From CAZBUK01 sp964495085 (GTDB lineage Bacteria > Bacteroidota > Ignavibacteria > T3Sed10-11), in NCBI GenBank assembly GCA_964495085.1, contig CAZBUK010000002.1, forward strand, positions 18,151-82,150: a stretch of DNA of 64,000 bases, read 5' to 3'. The notes under the pieces were generated by a model that worked only from the letters and a program-made list of their open reading frames with translations, made no database searches and was not told where the DNA came from. The position numbers and the translations under genes are program-made. Within the stretch, counting starts at the first letter, position 1; the number at the start of each line of letters is the position of its first letter. Shown here piece after piece: positions 10,745-20,087 of the stretch.

Positions 10745-11689
10745 ATGAACATCATCGACAAAATTCTCAGGGAACCCGAATTTGAAACCTCTCCTCCCGT
10801 TCTCATCGATATAGGCGCATCCGGAGAGATTCACAAAAAATGGAAGGAAATCGCCGCCTACTCGGTATGCGTCGCCTTCGATGCCGACGATCGCGAATTC
10901 AACGTATCGGAGGCCGGAAATTCCGGATTTAAAAAGCTCTACCGTCTCAACAGTCTCGTCGGTACAACGACATCCGATCGGACGCCTTTCCACCTGACAA
11001 AGTCTCCTTTCTGTTCGAGCATGCTCGAACCGGATACCGGGAGTGTACAGAACTGGTCGTTCGCCGACGCGTTTCAAGTAGAGAAAATCGTTACTATAAG
11101 ATCGGTAGATATCGTTGAGGCAGTTGACCGGCTGAAGCTCGCCTCCGTCGACTGGCTCAAATCTGATTCGCAGGGAATCGATCTCAGGTTGTTCCAGCGG
11201 CTAACCGAGGGCTTCGGAAAATTTCCGCTTGCGGTCGAATTTGAGCCCGGACTCATTCCTGTTTACCGTCAGGAAGACATGGTGAAGGACGTCCTGGCAG
11301 CGATGACCGGCTCCGAATACTGGCTCTCCTCGCTTCACGTCAAAGGTACGAAGCGAATCAACAGGTCGCTCCTCGGGCGGTTCGATAACGCCTCGCTGCG
11401 TGGAAGACTTCCGCTGGGTATCAGGAACTCACCCTGCTGGTGCGAAATGACCTACCTGCATTTGATGACCGGAGATTCCTTCAGCCGGCGGGAATACCTG
11501 CTGGCCATTGTGTTTGCCTTCATCGAGAAACAGTACGGTTTCGCGCTCGAACTGGCGGAACGGGGGTCGGAACTCTTCGGCGATCGACTGTTTCGGGATA
11601 TATATCATCGTTTGTACAGACGCATCGCATTGCATACGCTGAATATTCCGCTGCAACTATTCAGGAGAGCGTTCTACAAATATACGTAG
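10745..11689 (+). CDS. FkbM-like SAM-dependent methyltransferase
   Basis: A 314-residue protein with a motif I (PVLIDIGASGEIHKKW, about 18-33) and a later SVDWLKSDSQGIDLRLFQRL stretch that corresponds to the FkbM LKxDxEGxE region, with DSQGID in place of the usual DIEGAE. It is longer than typical FkbM enzymes, with about 110 extra C-terminal residues of unknown role. A role in O-methylating a sugar of the polysaccharide is plausible from its position one base after rmlA and before a glycosyltransferase. The substitutions in the second motif make the substrate and even the activity uncertain. Confidence 0.7.
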   Translation: MNIIDKILREPEFETSPPVLIDIGASGEIHKKWKEIAAYSVCVAFDADDREFNVSEAGNSGFKKLYRLNSLVGTTTSDRTPFHLTKSPFCSSMLEPDTGSVQNWSFADAFQVEKIVTIRSVDIVEAVDRLKLASVDWLKSDSQGIDLRLFQRLTEGFGKFPLAVEFEPGLIPVYRQEDMVKDVLAAMTGSEYWLSSLHVKGTKRINRSLLGRFDNASLRGRLPLGIRNSPCWCEMTYLHLMTGDSFSRREYLLAIVFAFIEKQYGFALELAERGSELFGDRLFRDIYHRLYRRIALHTLNIPLQLFRRAFYKYT

Positions 11690-11745
11690 CACGTTTTAAA
11701 AGCCCGTTCAATTCCGTCTCGGATTTTTCCGTAGGTCGACGTATC

Positions 11746-12972
11746 ATGAAATTCCTCAAGATCACGACACTCTACCCGTCTTATATCCGGTATTTCTATT
11801 CACGCAACCCCTCATTGCGCAGCGCATCGTACGAAGTTCAAAAGGCAGGACTGGATAACGATTCATTCGGATGGATGGATGCCTGGAGCCACGCGCTTAC
11901 CCCGCTCGGCTACGATGTCATGGAGGTCAACGCAAACGTGCTGCCGCTTCAGACGGCATGGGCGCGGGAGCACGGCGTTCCGGTTAACAGACTTACTTGG
12001 CAGAAGGATATCGCAACCGCGCAGATAGGGGCATTCCGTCCCGATATAATCTTCACCCAGGATCCCGCAGGTTTGCGGTATATCGACATAGGAAATATCA
12101 AACGCGACATGCCGTCGGTGAAGCTCACCATGGCATGGTGCGGCGCTCCGATGGCGGACTTTAGCGTTCTCCGCCTGCACGACCTGGTACTCTCGTGCAT
12201 CCCGGAACTCGTGCAATATTTCGACAGCACCGGAATACCTGCATTTCATCTCGATCACGCGTTCGATCCCCGCGTACTCGACCGGATAGATTCAGAGGCC
12301 GAAAAATCGATCGACTTCTCATTCATCGGACAACTCGTCCGCAGCCGTAATTTTCATCTCGCCCGGGAAACCCTTCTCGAATACCTGACTGAGACCGGGG
12401 GCATAACGATCTTCACGCCGAACTATCGTACGCCGCCGCTCAAGGCGATCAAGACATACATCCGGTATCCGCTCTATTATACCGTTAGATTATTTCGTAC
12501 CTTGGGAATACCGGACGAAATGCTGAAAAAAGCGGCGGGAGCCGGAAGGTACGACGTCATCAGCGATAAACCCCGGAATCCCGTCAACCGGAAGCTGGCT
12601 CCCTTTATGCAGCCACCGGTATTCGGACTGGAAATGTATCGAACCCTGCAGAAATCCAAAGTCACCTTGAACAGCCACATCGATATCTCCGTCAATTCCG
12701 CTTCAAATATGAGACTCTTCGAAGCGACGGGTGTGGGTACCTGCCTCCTGACGGACTGGAAAAAGAACATCCCCCGGCTCTTCGAACCCGATCATGAAGT
12801 CGTAACCTACGCTTCTCCGGAAGAATGCAGCGAAAAAGTCCGGTGGTTGCTCGATAATCCCGAAGAACGGGAAAAGATTTCCGCGCACGGCCGGAAACGG
12901 ACGCTTCGGGATCATACGTTCACAAACCGGGCCGATATTTTGCATGAAATAATTCGGAAAGCGCTCGGATAG
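11746..12972 (+). CDS. CgeB-like glycosyltransferase
   Basis: A 408-residue GT-B protein. The N-terminal half (FLKITTLYPSY, then RPDIIFTQDPAGLRY and LTMAWCGAP) resembles the DUF3880 domain. The C-terminal half holds the CgeB-type donor region NSASNMRLFEATGVGTCLL, then EVVTYASPEECSEKVRWLL and ISAHGRKRTLRDHTF (about 320-400). Such proteins add sugars to surface glycans or spore coats. Its ATG lies 56 bases after the FkbM-like gene and is preferred because an in-frame extension upstream would overlap that gene by 250 bases. The next gene starts immediately after its stop. Confidence 0.82.
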   Translation: MKFLKITTLYPSYIRYFYSRNPSLRSASYEVQKAGLDNDSFGWMDAWSHALTPLGYDVMEVNANVLPLQTAWAREHGVPVNRLTWQKDIATAQIGAFRPDIIFTQDPAGLRYIDIGNIKRDMPSVKLTMAWCGAPMADFSVLRLHDLVLSCIPELVQYFDSTGIPAFHLDHAFDPRVLDRIDSEAEKSIDFSFIGQLVRSRNFHLARETLLEYLTETGGITIFTPNYRTPPLKAIKTYIRYPLYYTVRLFRTLGIPDEMLKKAAGAGRYDVISDKPRNPVNRKLAPFMQPPVFGLEMYRTLQKSKVTLNSHIDISVNSASNMRLFEATGVGTCLLTDWKKNIPRLFEPDHEVVTYASPEECSEKVRWLLDNPEEREKISAHGRKRTLRDHTFTNRADILHEIIRKALG

Positions 12973-13803
12973 ATGGAAGGGCTCATTAAACCGCTTCTCT
13001 ACGATCCCGGCAAACATATATATCGGTTGGTCAGGGAAAAAAATTACCGGACACTCTGCTGGATGGCGTCGCGGTTTACATTCCGCAACCGGCGAAGCCC
13101 GGGAAAAACCCGGCTGCATTCCTGGACCGTTCATTTCCCCGATGCGCTGTCGCTGCTCTTTACATACAGGGACATATTCGTGAACGGGCTCTATGCATTT
13201 CCGGCTGCAGACAATAGACCGCATATAGTCGATGCCGGAGCGAACATAGGCCTGAGCGCATTGTTCTTTAAACAGCTCTATCCGGAGTGCCGCATAACCG
13301 CGCTTGAACCGGATCCGGCGGTGTTCTCATATCTCGAAAAAAATATGCGAGGGAACGGTTATACGGACGTTCGTCTGATCAACTCCGCCGCGTGGGTGAG
13401 CGATACACAGCTCTCATTCCACCCCGAAGGCGCGGATGCGGGGTATCTCACAGACAGGAGCGGGAACGGTACGATAACCGTTGAAGCGATCGATCTTGCG
13501 CAGCTGCTTCGGGATGAACGGGTCGATTTTCTGAAATTGGATATCGAGGGGGCGGAATCTGTCGTCGTTCCGGGTTGCAGCGATGCATTCGAACGAATTC
13601 CATTCGTGTTTGTCGAGTATCATTCGCGCATCGGAGAAAAGCAATCCATCGATTCCATCGTATCCGTTCTGAGCCGTGCAGGATACCGTCTCCATATGCA
13701 GCCCGTATTCTATTCACCCGCCCCGTTCAGAACGCGGCGGACGCAATTCGGATTCGATCTACAGGTAAATATTTTCGCATGGAAAGAGATACCCCGGTCA
13801 TGA
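12973..13803 (+). CDS. FkbM-family methyltransferase
   Basis: A 276-residue class I SAM-dependent methyltransferase with textbook FkbM motifs: VDAGANIGLSA (86-96), the acidic end of strand 2 in ALEPDP (110-115) and FLKLDIEGAE (176-185), then FVFVEYHSR. These enzymes usually methylate hydroxyls of sugars or polyketides, so a methyl-sugar in the surface glycan is the natural inference. The ATG directly abuts the TAG of the CgeB-like gene. It is canonical where its relative at 10745 is divergent. Confidence 0.87.
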   Translation: MEGLIKPLLYDPGKHIYRLVREKNYRTLCWMASRFTFRNRRSPGKTRLHSWTVHFPDALSLLFTYRDIFVNGLYAFPAADNRPHIVDAGANIGLSALFFKQLYPECRITALEPDPAVFSYLEKNMRGNGYTDVRLINSAAWVSDTQLSFHPEGADAGYLTDRSGNGTITVEAIDLAQLLRDERVDFLKLDIEGAESVVVPGCSDAFERIPFVFVEYHSRIGEKQSIDSIVSVLSRAGYRLHMQPVFYSPAPFRTRRTQFGFDLQVNIFAWKEIPRS

Positions 13804-13840
13804 TAAGATTCAACATTCGTCGCGGAAGGTTTCCGGTGCG

Positions 13841-15085
13841 ATGAAAATTTTACATTTCAGTGCGGACGATATCGTTTACGGTGCGGGGCGCGCCGCTTAC
13901 CGGATCCACGAAGCCCTCCTGAGCAACGGAATGGATTCGCTTTTCGAGGTGCAGGTCAAGGGAAGCACCGACAGGACCGTGCGGGGACCGGCGACGCCGC
14001 TGAAGAAAGGAATCGGGTTGGTCCGCCCATTCATCGACTCGCTCCCGCTCCAGATGTATCCCGGAAGAAAGCGGGTTCAATGGTCCGCTTCCTGGTTGCC
14101 GTACCGTCTCGGAAAATCGATCCGGGCCGTCCGGCCGGATATCGTCCATGTCCATTGGATAGGGAACGGCTTCATCCCGATATCCGGATTTCAAAAAATG
14201 AAAACACCGATCGTCTGGACGCTCCATGATATGTGGGGATTTACGGGCGGATGTCACTACAGCGGAGATTGCGTTAAATATAAGGATCGATGCGGGGCGT
14301 GCCCTCAGTTATCTTCCCGCCGCGAGCACGACCTCAGCAGATGGGTGTGGAACAGAAAGCAGAAGCACTGGTACGGATTACCGATGCATATCGTCGCGCC
14401 GAGCCGATGGCTCTATGAATGTGTACGGGAAAGCTCGCTCATGAAGGACAAGCCGGTCGAATTGATCCCGTATTGCATCGATACCACCCTTTATAGAGAT
14501 ATCGATCGGTCAACGGCACGCGATGCTCTCGGGATTCCGGTAGACAGAACTCTCCTCTTATTCGGCGCCATAAATGCCCACAGCGACCGCAGGAAAGGGT
14601 TTCACCTGCTCCAGCCGGCGCTGCGGAAGCTGGCAGGAAGCGGCCATAACGGGATTGAACTCGTCGTCTTCGGATCGTCCGAACCCCTTGAACCGCCGGA
14701 TTTCGGCTTCCCCGTCCGGTACATGGGCAGGCTGCATGACGATCAGACGCTCGCTCTGCTGTATGCCGCGTCGGATCTCCATCTCGCGCCGTCGACCGAA
14801 GACAACCTTCCCAATACCGTCATCGAGGCGATGGCATGCGGAACTCCAACGGTCGCATTCCGGATCGGCGGCATGCCCGACATGATAGATCATCATCAGA
14901 ATGGTTATATCGCAGAACCGTTCGATATCGACGATTTTGCAAGCGGTATCCGGTGGATGCTCGAAGACCGGAACAGGCTGGCCGGTCTGCGCTCGGCCGC
15001 CCGGCAAAAAACCGAACGTACATATACGCAAACGCTCATCGCCGGGAAATACCGGTCGATTTATACGAACCTCATCAGAGGATGA
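13841..15085 (+). CDS. GT4 glycosyltransferase
   Basis: A 414-residue retaining GT-B transferase. The acceptor half starts KILHFSADDIVYGAGRAAYR and includes VHVHWIGNGF and the WTLHDMWGFTGGCHYSGDC stretch with a Cys-rich turn (near 128-158) seen in many polysaccharide GT4 enzymes. The donor half ends with the EDNLPNTVIEAMACGTPTV motif (about 318-336), whose Glu residues bind the nucleotide sugar. It lies 37 bases after the FkbM gene. It probably adds one of the later sugars of the repeat unit. Donor specificity is unknown. Confidence 0.92.
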   Translation: MKILHFSADDIVYGAGRAAYRIHEALLSNGMDSLFEVQVKGSTDRTVRGPATPLKKGIGLVRPFIDSLPLQMYPGRKRVQWSASWLPYRLGKSIRAVRPDIVHVHWIGNGFIPISGFQKMKTPIVWTLHDMWGFTGGCHYSGDCVKYKDRCGACPQLSSRREHDLSRWVWNRKQKHWYGLPMHIVAPSRWLYECVRESSLMKDKPVELIPYCIDTTLYRDIDRSTARDALGIPVDRTLLLFGAINAHSDRRKGFHLLQPALRKLAGSGHNGIELVVFGSSEPLEPPDFGFPVRYMGRLHDDQTLALLYAASDLHLAPSTEDNLPNTVIEAMACGTPTVAFRIGGMPDMIDHHQNGYIAEPFDIDDFASGIRWMLEDRNRLAGLRSAARQKTERTYTQTLIAGKYRSIYTNLIRG

Positions 15086-15091
15086 TTGTAT

Positions 15092-17566
15092 ATGGTGAAA
15101 AAGAAATCCAAACGGAATAGCGAGAAACGTACAAAGGAGATTTCCATACCGACACGCACGGGACATCTCATCGCGGCCGGAATACTTATTGCAGCCTTCG
15201 TCATTTTCTTCCATGCTCTTTTCTTCGGGGGGAAAATCTTCGTATCGAGCGACGATATATCCGCAGCCGCCTACCGCCCCTACGTGGAGAAAGCCGAGAG
15301 CGAGGGGGTTTTCCCCCTCTGGACGCCGTACCTCTTCAGCGGGTTGCCGAGCTATGCGAGCATGATGGCCTCAGGCGATCGGTGGTTCGATCTTATACAG
15401 AAGGGATTTTCATTTGTAACGAATTCGATCCGGCGGATCTTCCGCGACCATTACGTCTTCGTCGTTATATTCTTTCATATCCTGTTCGCTTGTTCACTGT
15501 ATGCGCTTGCATACGGTAAAACGAAAAATATCGCGGCCTCGCTCTTCGCCGCGCTGACTATTTCGTTCTGCCTGGGGATCATCATCTGGGTGATGGAGGG
15601 ACATTTCACAAAAGCCCGATCGCTGATTTCACTGCCGCTCCTCCTGCTCATGGCCGAACAGCTCCGGACGCGCATAAAGATCTGGCATATCCTGACCGTC
15701 ATCGTAATACTCCATATGCACGGCTCGCACCTCCAGATGCTTTATTATTCTGTGATGACCATGGCGATTTACTACCTGTTTTTCACGGTGCGTTACCTTG
15801 TAAAAAAAGAGAACGTCGCACCTGTAATAAAATCCGCGGTCGTCCTCGCGTTATGTGCCGGATTCTCGTTCCTCATGCAGGCGGACAGGTACCTCTCTAC
15901 CTATGAGTACAATCAATACTCGATCAGGGGTGTCGGTCCGTTGGAGAAAACCGACGAAGCGACCGGCACTCCGGGCGGGGGTCTCGACTATGATTATGCG
16001 ACCAACTGGTCGTTCAGTCCGCAGGAGCTCACGACCTTCGTTATCCCCTCCTTCTACGGCTTCGGAACACATACATATCGGGGGGAGCTGACGCAAAACC
16101 AGCCGGTTCGTGTGAACACCTACTTCGGCCAGATGCCTTTCACGGTCGCGCCCGTATACGCGGGCATCGTGCTCCTTTTCTTCGCCGTGGTCGGCATGAC
16201 GATCTACCGCCGCGATCCATTCATTCAGTTCCTCATGGTACTCTCCGGATTTTCCCTGCTTGTCTCATTCGGCAGAACGCTTCCGGTTCTTTACGACCTG
16301 CTCTATCATTATCTACCGCTGTTCGACAAGTTCAGAGCGCCGAGCATGATTCTGATACTTCTGCACGTCGCGCTTGCAATCGCCGCTGCGTACGGGGTGT
16401 CGGGAATAGCGAATATGGGGCGCGAAAAACGCCCGGCATTGCCGCTCTGGCTGCGACGGATTCTCATCGTCTCGGGCACTCTCTTTATTCTCTCATTCCT
16501 CGCACGGGGCGTATTCGAATCCGCATACATCGGTTTGATCCAGGCTTCGGGCAAACAAATACCCCCTCAGCTCCACGGCTGGATATACGACGGTATGATG
16601 GCCGACGCTTCGTTTAATATTGGACTGATTCTCATCGTCGCCGGACTGATCGCGCTCTATTTACGCGGGAATATACCGGGCACACTCTGGGCCGGCGCAC
16701 TGATACTGGTCAGCATTGTCGACGTCTGGAGAGTAGCGTACCGGCCGATGGAAGTCCATCCCGAAGCAGCTTATGCGCGCGCCTTCGAGCCGGGACAGGC
16801 TGTCAGGTTTCTGCAAACGGACGACGATCTGTACCGTGTCATGCAGGTTCAGAACAACCAGGCGCTTGCCGACAACAGATTGTCATCGTTCTTCATTCAG
16901 GATATATACGGTTATCATCCGGCGAAAATCCGCATCTACCAGGATATGATCGACATCGCCGGCATCATGAATCCTTTCATATGGAATATCCTGAATGTGA
17001 AGTACGTTCTGGGGGAGCGGTTCTACGACGCGGAATATCTCCGGCCCGTTTTCGACGGAGACAGGAAAATAATGGAGAACACGAACCGTCTGCCGCGCCT
17101 CTGGTTTGTTGGGAGAGTTGAAACGAGCGATCCGCATACGATCTTGCATGCAATGCGCGATGCGGCATTCGATCCGCATGAACTCGCATACCTGGAATGT
17201 GATCCGGAAATCGATATAGATCCGGCGTCGCCGGAATCTTCCGCACGTATCACGGGCTTCGGGATTCATCATCTCTCGGCGGACGTCCGATCGGAGGGGA
17301 ATCAGTTCCTGGTTGTCAGCGAGGTATACTATCCCGCGGGTTGGAACGCCTATCTGAACGGAGAACGGATCGAGATCCATAAGACGAATTACTTTTTACG
17401 CGGCGTCGTCATTCCTCCCGGCGAGCATACGCTCGAAATGCGGTTCGAGCCCCGAATCTTCGCCATCGGAAAAACGCTTACGCTGATAACGAACCTGCTC
17501 GTGGTAATATTCGGCATCGGGCTGCTTGCCTTTCACTATAAAAAGAAAAACAGCGCGCCCCGATGA
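15092..17566 (+). CDS. YfhO-family polytopic membrane protein
   Basis: An 824-residue inner-membrane protein with a short Lys-rich cytoplasmic start, about 12-14 hydrophobic segments through residue 550 or so, and a C-terminal extracytoplasmic beta-rich domain with VSEVYYPAGWNAYLNG and EHTLEMRFEP before a last helix. This is the YfhO layout. Known members act in glycosylating lipoteichoic acid in Gram-positives, consistent with a GT-C-like fold using polyprenyl-phosphate sugars on the outer face. Here it could decorate the exported glycan, with the GtrB-like enzyme at 3254 as a possible donor maker; that link is inference. The ATG at 15092 has AGAGG ten bases upstream. It overlaps the next gene by ATGA. 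Confidence 0.85.
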   Translation: MVKKKSKRNSEKRTKEISIPTRTGHLIAAGILIAAFVIFFHALFFGGKIFVSSDDISAAAYRPYVEKAESEGVFPLWTPYLFSGLPSYASMMASGDRWFDLIQKGFSFVTNSIRRIFRDHYVFVVIFFHILFACSLYALAYGKTKNIAASLFAALTISFCLGIIIWVMEGHFTKARSLISLPLLLLMAEQLRTRIKIWHILTVIVILHMHGSHLQMLYYSVMTMAIYYLFFTVRYLVKKENVAPVIKSAVVLALCAGFSFLMQADRYLSTYEYNQYSIRGVGPLEKTDEATGTPGGGLDYDYATNWSFSPQELTTFVIPSFYGFGTHTYRGELTQNQPVRVNTYFGQMPFTVAPVYAGIVLLFFAVVGMTIYRRDPFIQFLMVLSGFSLLVSFGRTLPVLYDLLYHYLPLFDKFRAPSMILILLHVALAIAAAYGVSGIANMGREKRPALPLWLRRILIVSGTLFILSFLARGVFESAYIGLIQASGKQIPPQLHGWIYDGMMADASFNIGLILIVAGLIALYLRGNIPGTLWAGALILVSIVDVWRVAYRPMEVHPEAAYARAFEPGQAVRFLQTDDDLYRVMQVQNNQALADNRLSSFFIQDIYGYHPAKIRIYQDMIDIAGIMNPFIWNILNVKYVLGERFYDAEYLRPVFDGDRKIMENTNRLPRLWFVGRVETSDPHTILHAMRDAAFDPHELAYLECDPEIDIDPASPESSARITGFGIHHLSADVRSEGNQFLVVSEVYYPAGWNAYLNGERIEIHKTNYFLRGVVIPPGEHTLEMRFEPRIFAIGKTLTLITNLLVVIFGIGLLAFHYKKKNSAPR

Positions 17567-18819
17567 TCCTCCGATCCGTTTACGAGAAGGGATTCTTCCA
17601 CCTTCTCTCGGCAAATTTCCTGCAGCAATTCCTGGGATTCGGAATCCTGGTTATCGTTGCGAAATTTCTGGATCCCGTCCGCGTGGGGGAGATCCGGATC
17701 ATTCAATCGTATGCCGTCATATTCGCCGTCCTTGCCGCTTGCGGGACGGGAACCGCTCTCCTAAAAACGGCCTCCGAAAACCGGCCGCATGCAGAGAAGG
17801 AATCCCTGCTGCGCGCCGCGCTCACACGGACTGCCTGGACAACATTCATATCTCTCTCGCTGCTGGTCGGCCTCGCCGTTTCTGGAATTATAACCTCGTC
17901 CACACACCTCGCCTTGTGGCTCTGCATCTACGCGATTCATATCCCGTTCGCGGCTGGAACGGATATATTCCTCTCGTACCTGCAGGCGCTGAAGAGAATC
18001 AAGGCTATCGCGCGCACGCAGGTTATCATCAAGCTGCAGGCATTTGCCATCATCATCGCGGCATCTCTGATATGGGGATTCGAAGGATTCATCGTGGCGA
18101 CGATACTGGCATATATCGCGGGCATGATTCCCATTTTGAAAACGACCGGACTTTCATTTTTGAAGCAACCCGCGGCGGCGCTACCGGCGGGTTTCGCCGG
18201 TCTTGCATTTTACTCAGTTATGACGAACGTGACAAGCATGATCGGGAAATTCGGCGATATGATTATCCTGGATCATTTTTCGGAAATGAGGGATACCATC
18301 GGATCGTATGCGCTTGCGTCTCTGTTCATGTTCGGCGCAATCCAGGTTACCGCGACCGTTCAGACAATATCGACGCCTTACTTCAGCGAACGCGCCGGCG
18401 ATCGCGAATGGATGGGGAAGACGGTGCTGCATACCCAGTTGAAAATGGCGGGGCTGAGCGTTGTCGCCGCGGTATGTTTATACGCCGTGGCGTATCTTTT
18501 GATTTCATATTTCTACGGACCCGCATATCTCCCGGCGCTCGATTTCCTCCCGGTCCTTCTCATGCGTTACGTACTCTGGTCATGCTTCGCGGTTACCGGA
18601 GTAGCTCTGCTGGGCATGGGATATATGAAGTATAATCTTATTGTCGTGCTGATCACGACTCCCTTGTCGCTGTTTCTCGCCTATGCGCTTCTTCAGTCCT
18701 GGGGGATCATCGGAGTTGCCTGGGCGCAGGTGATCGCCGCAACGGTCGGACTGATTCTCACGACGCTTCTGTTCAGAATCGCACTCAAGCGACACCTCCC
18801 CACGTCGGGGACGAGCTGA
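17563..18819 (+). CDS. Second polysaccharide flippase-like protein (MOP superfamily)
   Basis: A 418-residue polytopic protein starting LLSANFLQQFLGFGILVIVAKFL and continuing PVRVGEIRIIQSYAVIFAVLAACG, the pattern of Wzx/MurJ-type exporters, with 12 or so hydrophobic segments. It is clearly different in sequence from the flippase at 8288. It is coupled to the YfhO gene by an ATGA overlap. Two flippase-like genes in one locus suggest either two exported glycans or a function in membrane assembly for one of them. It ends just before the repeat array. Confidence 0.83.
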   Translation: MILRSVYEKGFFHLLSANFLQQFLGFGILVIVAKFLDPVRVGEIRIIQSYAVIFAVLAACGTGTALLKTASENRPHAEKESLLRAALTRTAWTTFISLSLLVGLAVSGIITSSTHLALWLCIYAIHIPFAAGTDIFLSYLQALKRIKAIARTQVIIKLQAFAIIIAASLIWGFEGFIVATILAYIAGMIPILKTTGLSFLKQPAAALPAGFAGLAFYSVMTNVTSMIGKFGDMIILDHFSEMRDTIGSYALASLFMFGAIQVTATVQTISTPYFSERAGDREWMGKTVLHTQLKMAGLSVVAAVCLYAVAYLLISYFYGPAYLPALDFLPVLLMRYVLWSCFAVTGVALLGMGYMKYNLIVVLITTPLSLFLAYALLQSWGIIGVAWAQVIAATVGLILTTLLFRIALKRHLPTSGTS

Positions 18820-18880
18820 ATGCATACTTGAGTTTTTTCATTTTTGATTTGTAGTTTCCTGGTATCGACCTGAACGGACT

Positions 18881-19022
18881 TCTGTCTCCTGTCTCCTGAC
18901 TCCTATCTTCTGCCTACAGTCTTCTGTCTTCTGAACCCTGTCTCCTGTCTCCTGACTCCTATCTTCTGCCTTCAGAATTCTGTCTCCTGACTCCTGCCTT
19001 GTGTCTCCTGCCCCCTGTCTCC
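18881..19022 (+). repeat. 56-bp-period low-complexity repeat array
   Basis: About 140 bases of pyrimidine-rich sequence built from CTGTCTCCTG, ACTCCT and TCTTCTGCCT words. A 34-base stretch starting at 18882 recurs identically at 18938, a 56-base offset, and a further partial copy follows from about 18980. One strand is almost free of A and the other of T. It lies in the 308-base gap between the second flippase and the UDP-xylose synthase gene, the only large gap inside the locus apart from 9629-9864. The rest of the gap shows no gene and no clear promoter. Confidence 0.85.
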
Positions 19023-19127
19023 AAACTCCCCAGTCCCTCAGAGCCCGCCCCCGTGTTTGATTTTCGATTCCGTTCTTACGATATTGATCAAACATATCAG
19101 TTTTTACCATTCACAACCGGAATATAC

Positions 19128-20087
19128 ATGGCCAAGAAACCGACAACCGTCGTAACGGGAGGAGCAGGATTCCTCGGGTCTCATTTGTGTGACAGGCTCA
19201 TAGCCGAAGGTCATGCTGTCGTCTGCATCGACAACCTCCTCACCGGCAGTATGGATAATATAACCCATCTGCTCGGGAACGACGATTTTCGATTCATCAA
19301 GTACAATGTGACGGACTACATCTACGTCGAAGGGCCCGTCGATTACATCCTCCACTTCGCCTCTCCGGCAAGCCCGATCGACTACCTGAAACTTCCTATC
19401 CAGACCCTCAAAGTCGGCTCGCTCGGCACGCACAAAACGCTCGGTCTGGCCAAGGATAAGCAGTCCCGCTTCCTCCTGGCATCGACTTCGGAGGTATACG
19501 GCGATCCGCTCACACATCCTCAAAAAGAAGATTATTGGGGGAACGTCAACCCGATCGGAACGCGGGGCGTCTACGACGAAGCGAAACGGTTTGCGGAGGC
19601 GATGACCATGGCGTATCACCGGTTTCATGGCGTCGATACGAGGATCGTCCGTATCTTTAATACCTACGGACCCAGAATGCGGCTCAACGACGGAAGAGCA
19701 TTGCCGACCTTCATGAAACAGGCACTCCTGGGCGAAGACCTCACGGTCTTCGGCGACGGATCGCAGACGAGAAGCTTTTGCTACGTCTCCGATCTCGTCG
19801 ACGGTATATTCAGACTACTCATGTCGGAAGAGACGAATCCGGTCAATATCGGAAATCCGGAAGAAATCACCCTGCTCCAGTTCGCCGAGGAGGTCATCGA
19901 GATCACGGGCGCGTCGAGCAAAATCGTGTTCAAGCCGTTACCCGAAGACGATCCCAAGGTCCGGCAGCCCGATATTACAAAAGCGCGGTCCATTCTCGGC
20001 TGGGAGCCCCGGGTGAAGCGGAGAGACGGTCTGCTGCAAACATTGCAGTATTTCGAAAAGGTACTGAGAACACAACAAAACTCCTGA
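19128..20087 (+). CDS. UDP-glucuronate decarboxylase (UDP-xylose synthase)
   Basis: An extended short-chain dehydrogenase of 319 residues that makes UDP-xylose from UDP-glucuronate. Motifs: [11 protein letters not shown] (10-20), [11 protein letters not shown] with its characteristic [14 protein letters not shown], and [12 protein letters not shown] with the catalytic Tyr and Lys; then [10 protein letters not shown] and [19 protein letters not shown]. The whole pattern is that of UXS rather than UDP-glucose epimerase. I start at ATG 19128; a longer in-frame reading would run back into the repeat array and is not family-like. The TGATG junction couples it to the next gene. Confidence 0.93.
   Translation: MAKKPTTVVTGGAGFLGSHLCDRLIAEGHAVVCIDNLLTGSMDNITHLLGNDDFRFIKYNVTDYIYVEGPVDYILHFASPASPIDYLKLPIQTLKVGSLGTHKTLGLAKDKQSRFLLASTSEVYGDPLTHPQKEDYWGNVNPIGTRGVYDEAKRFAEAMTMAYHRFHGVDTRIVRIFNTYGPRMRLNDGRALPTFMKQALLGEDLTVFGDGSQTRSFCYVSDLVDGIFRLLMSEETNPVNIGNPEEITLLQFAEEVIEITGASSKIVFKPLPEDDPKVRQPDITKARSILGWEPRVKRRDGLLQTLQYFEKVLRTQQNS

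Noticed and set aside
17526..18635. Plus-strand open frame of 369 codons rich in Arg and His
   Set aside because: It overlaps the flippase gene in another frame; the flippase frame has normal membrane helices.
18881..19022. Repeat array as a CRISPR
   Set aside because: The units are low-complexity and not separated by unique spacers, and no cas gene is present.
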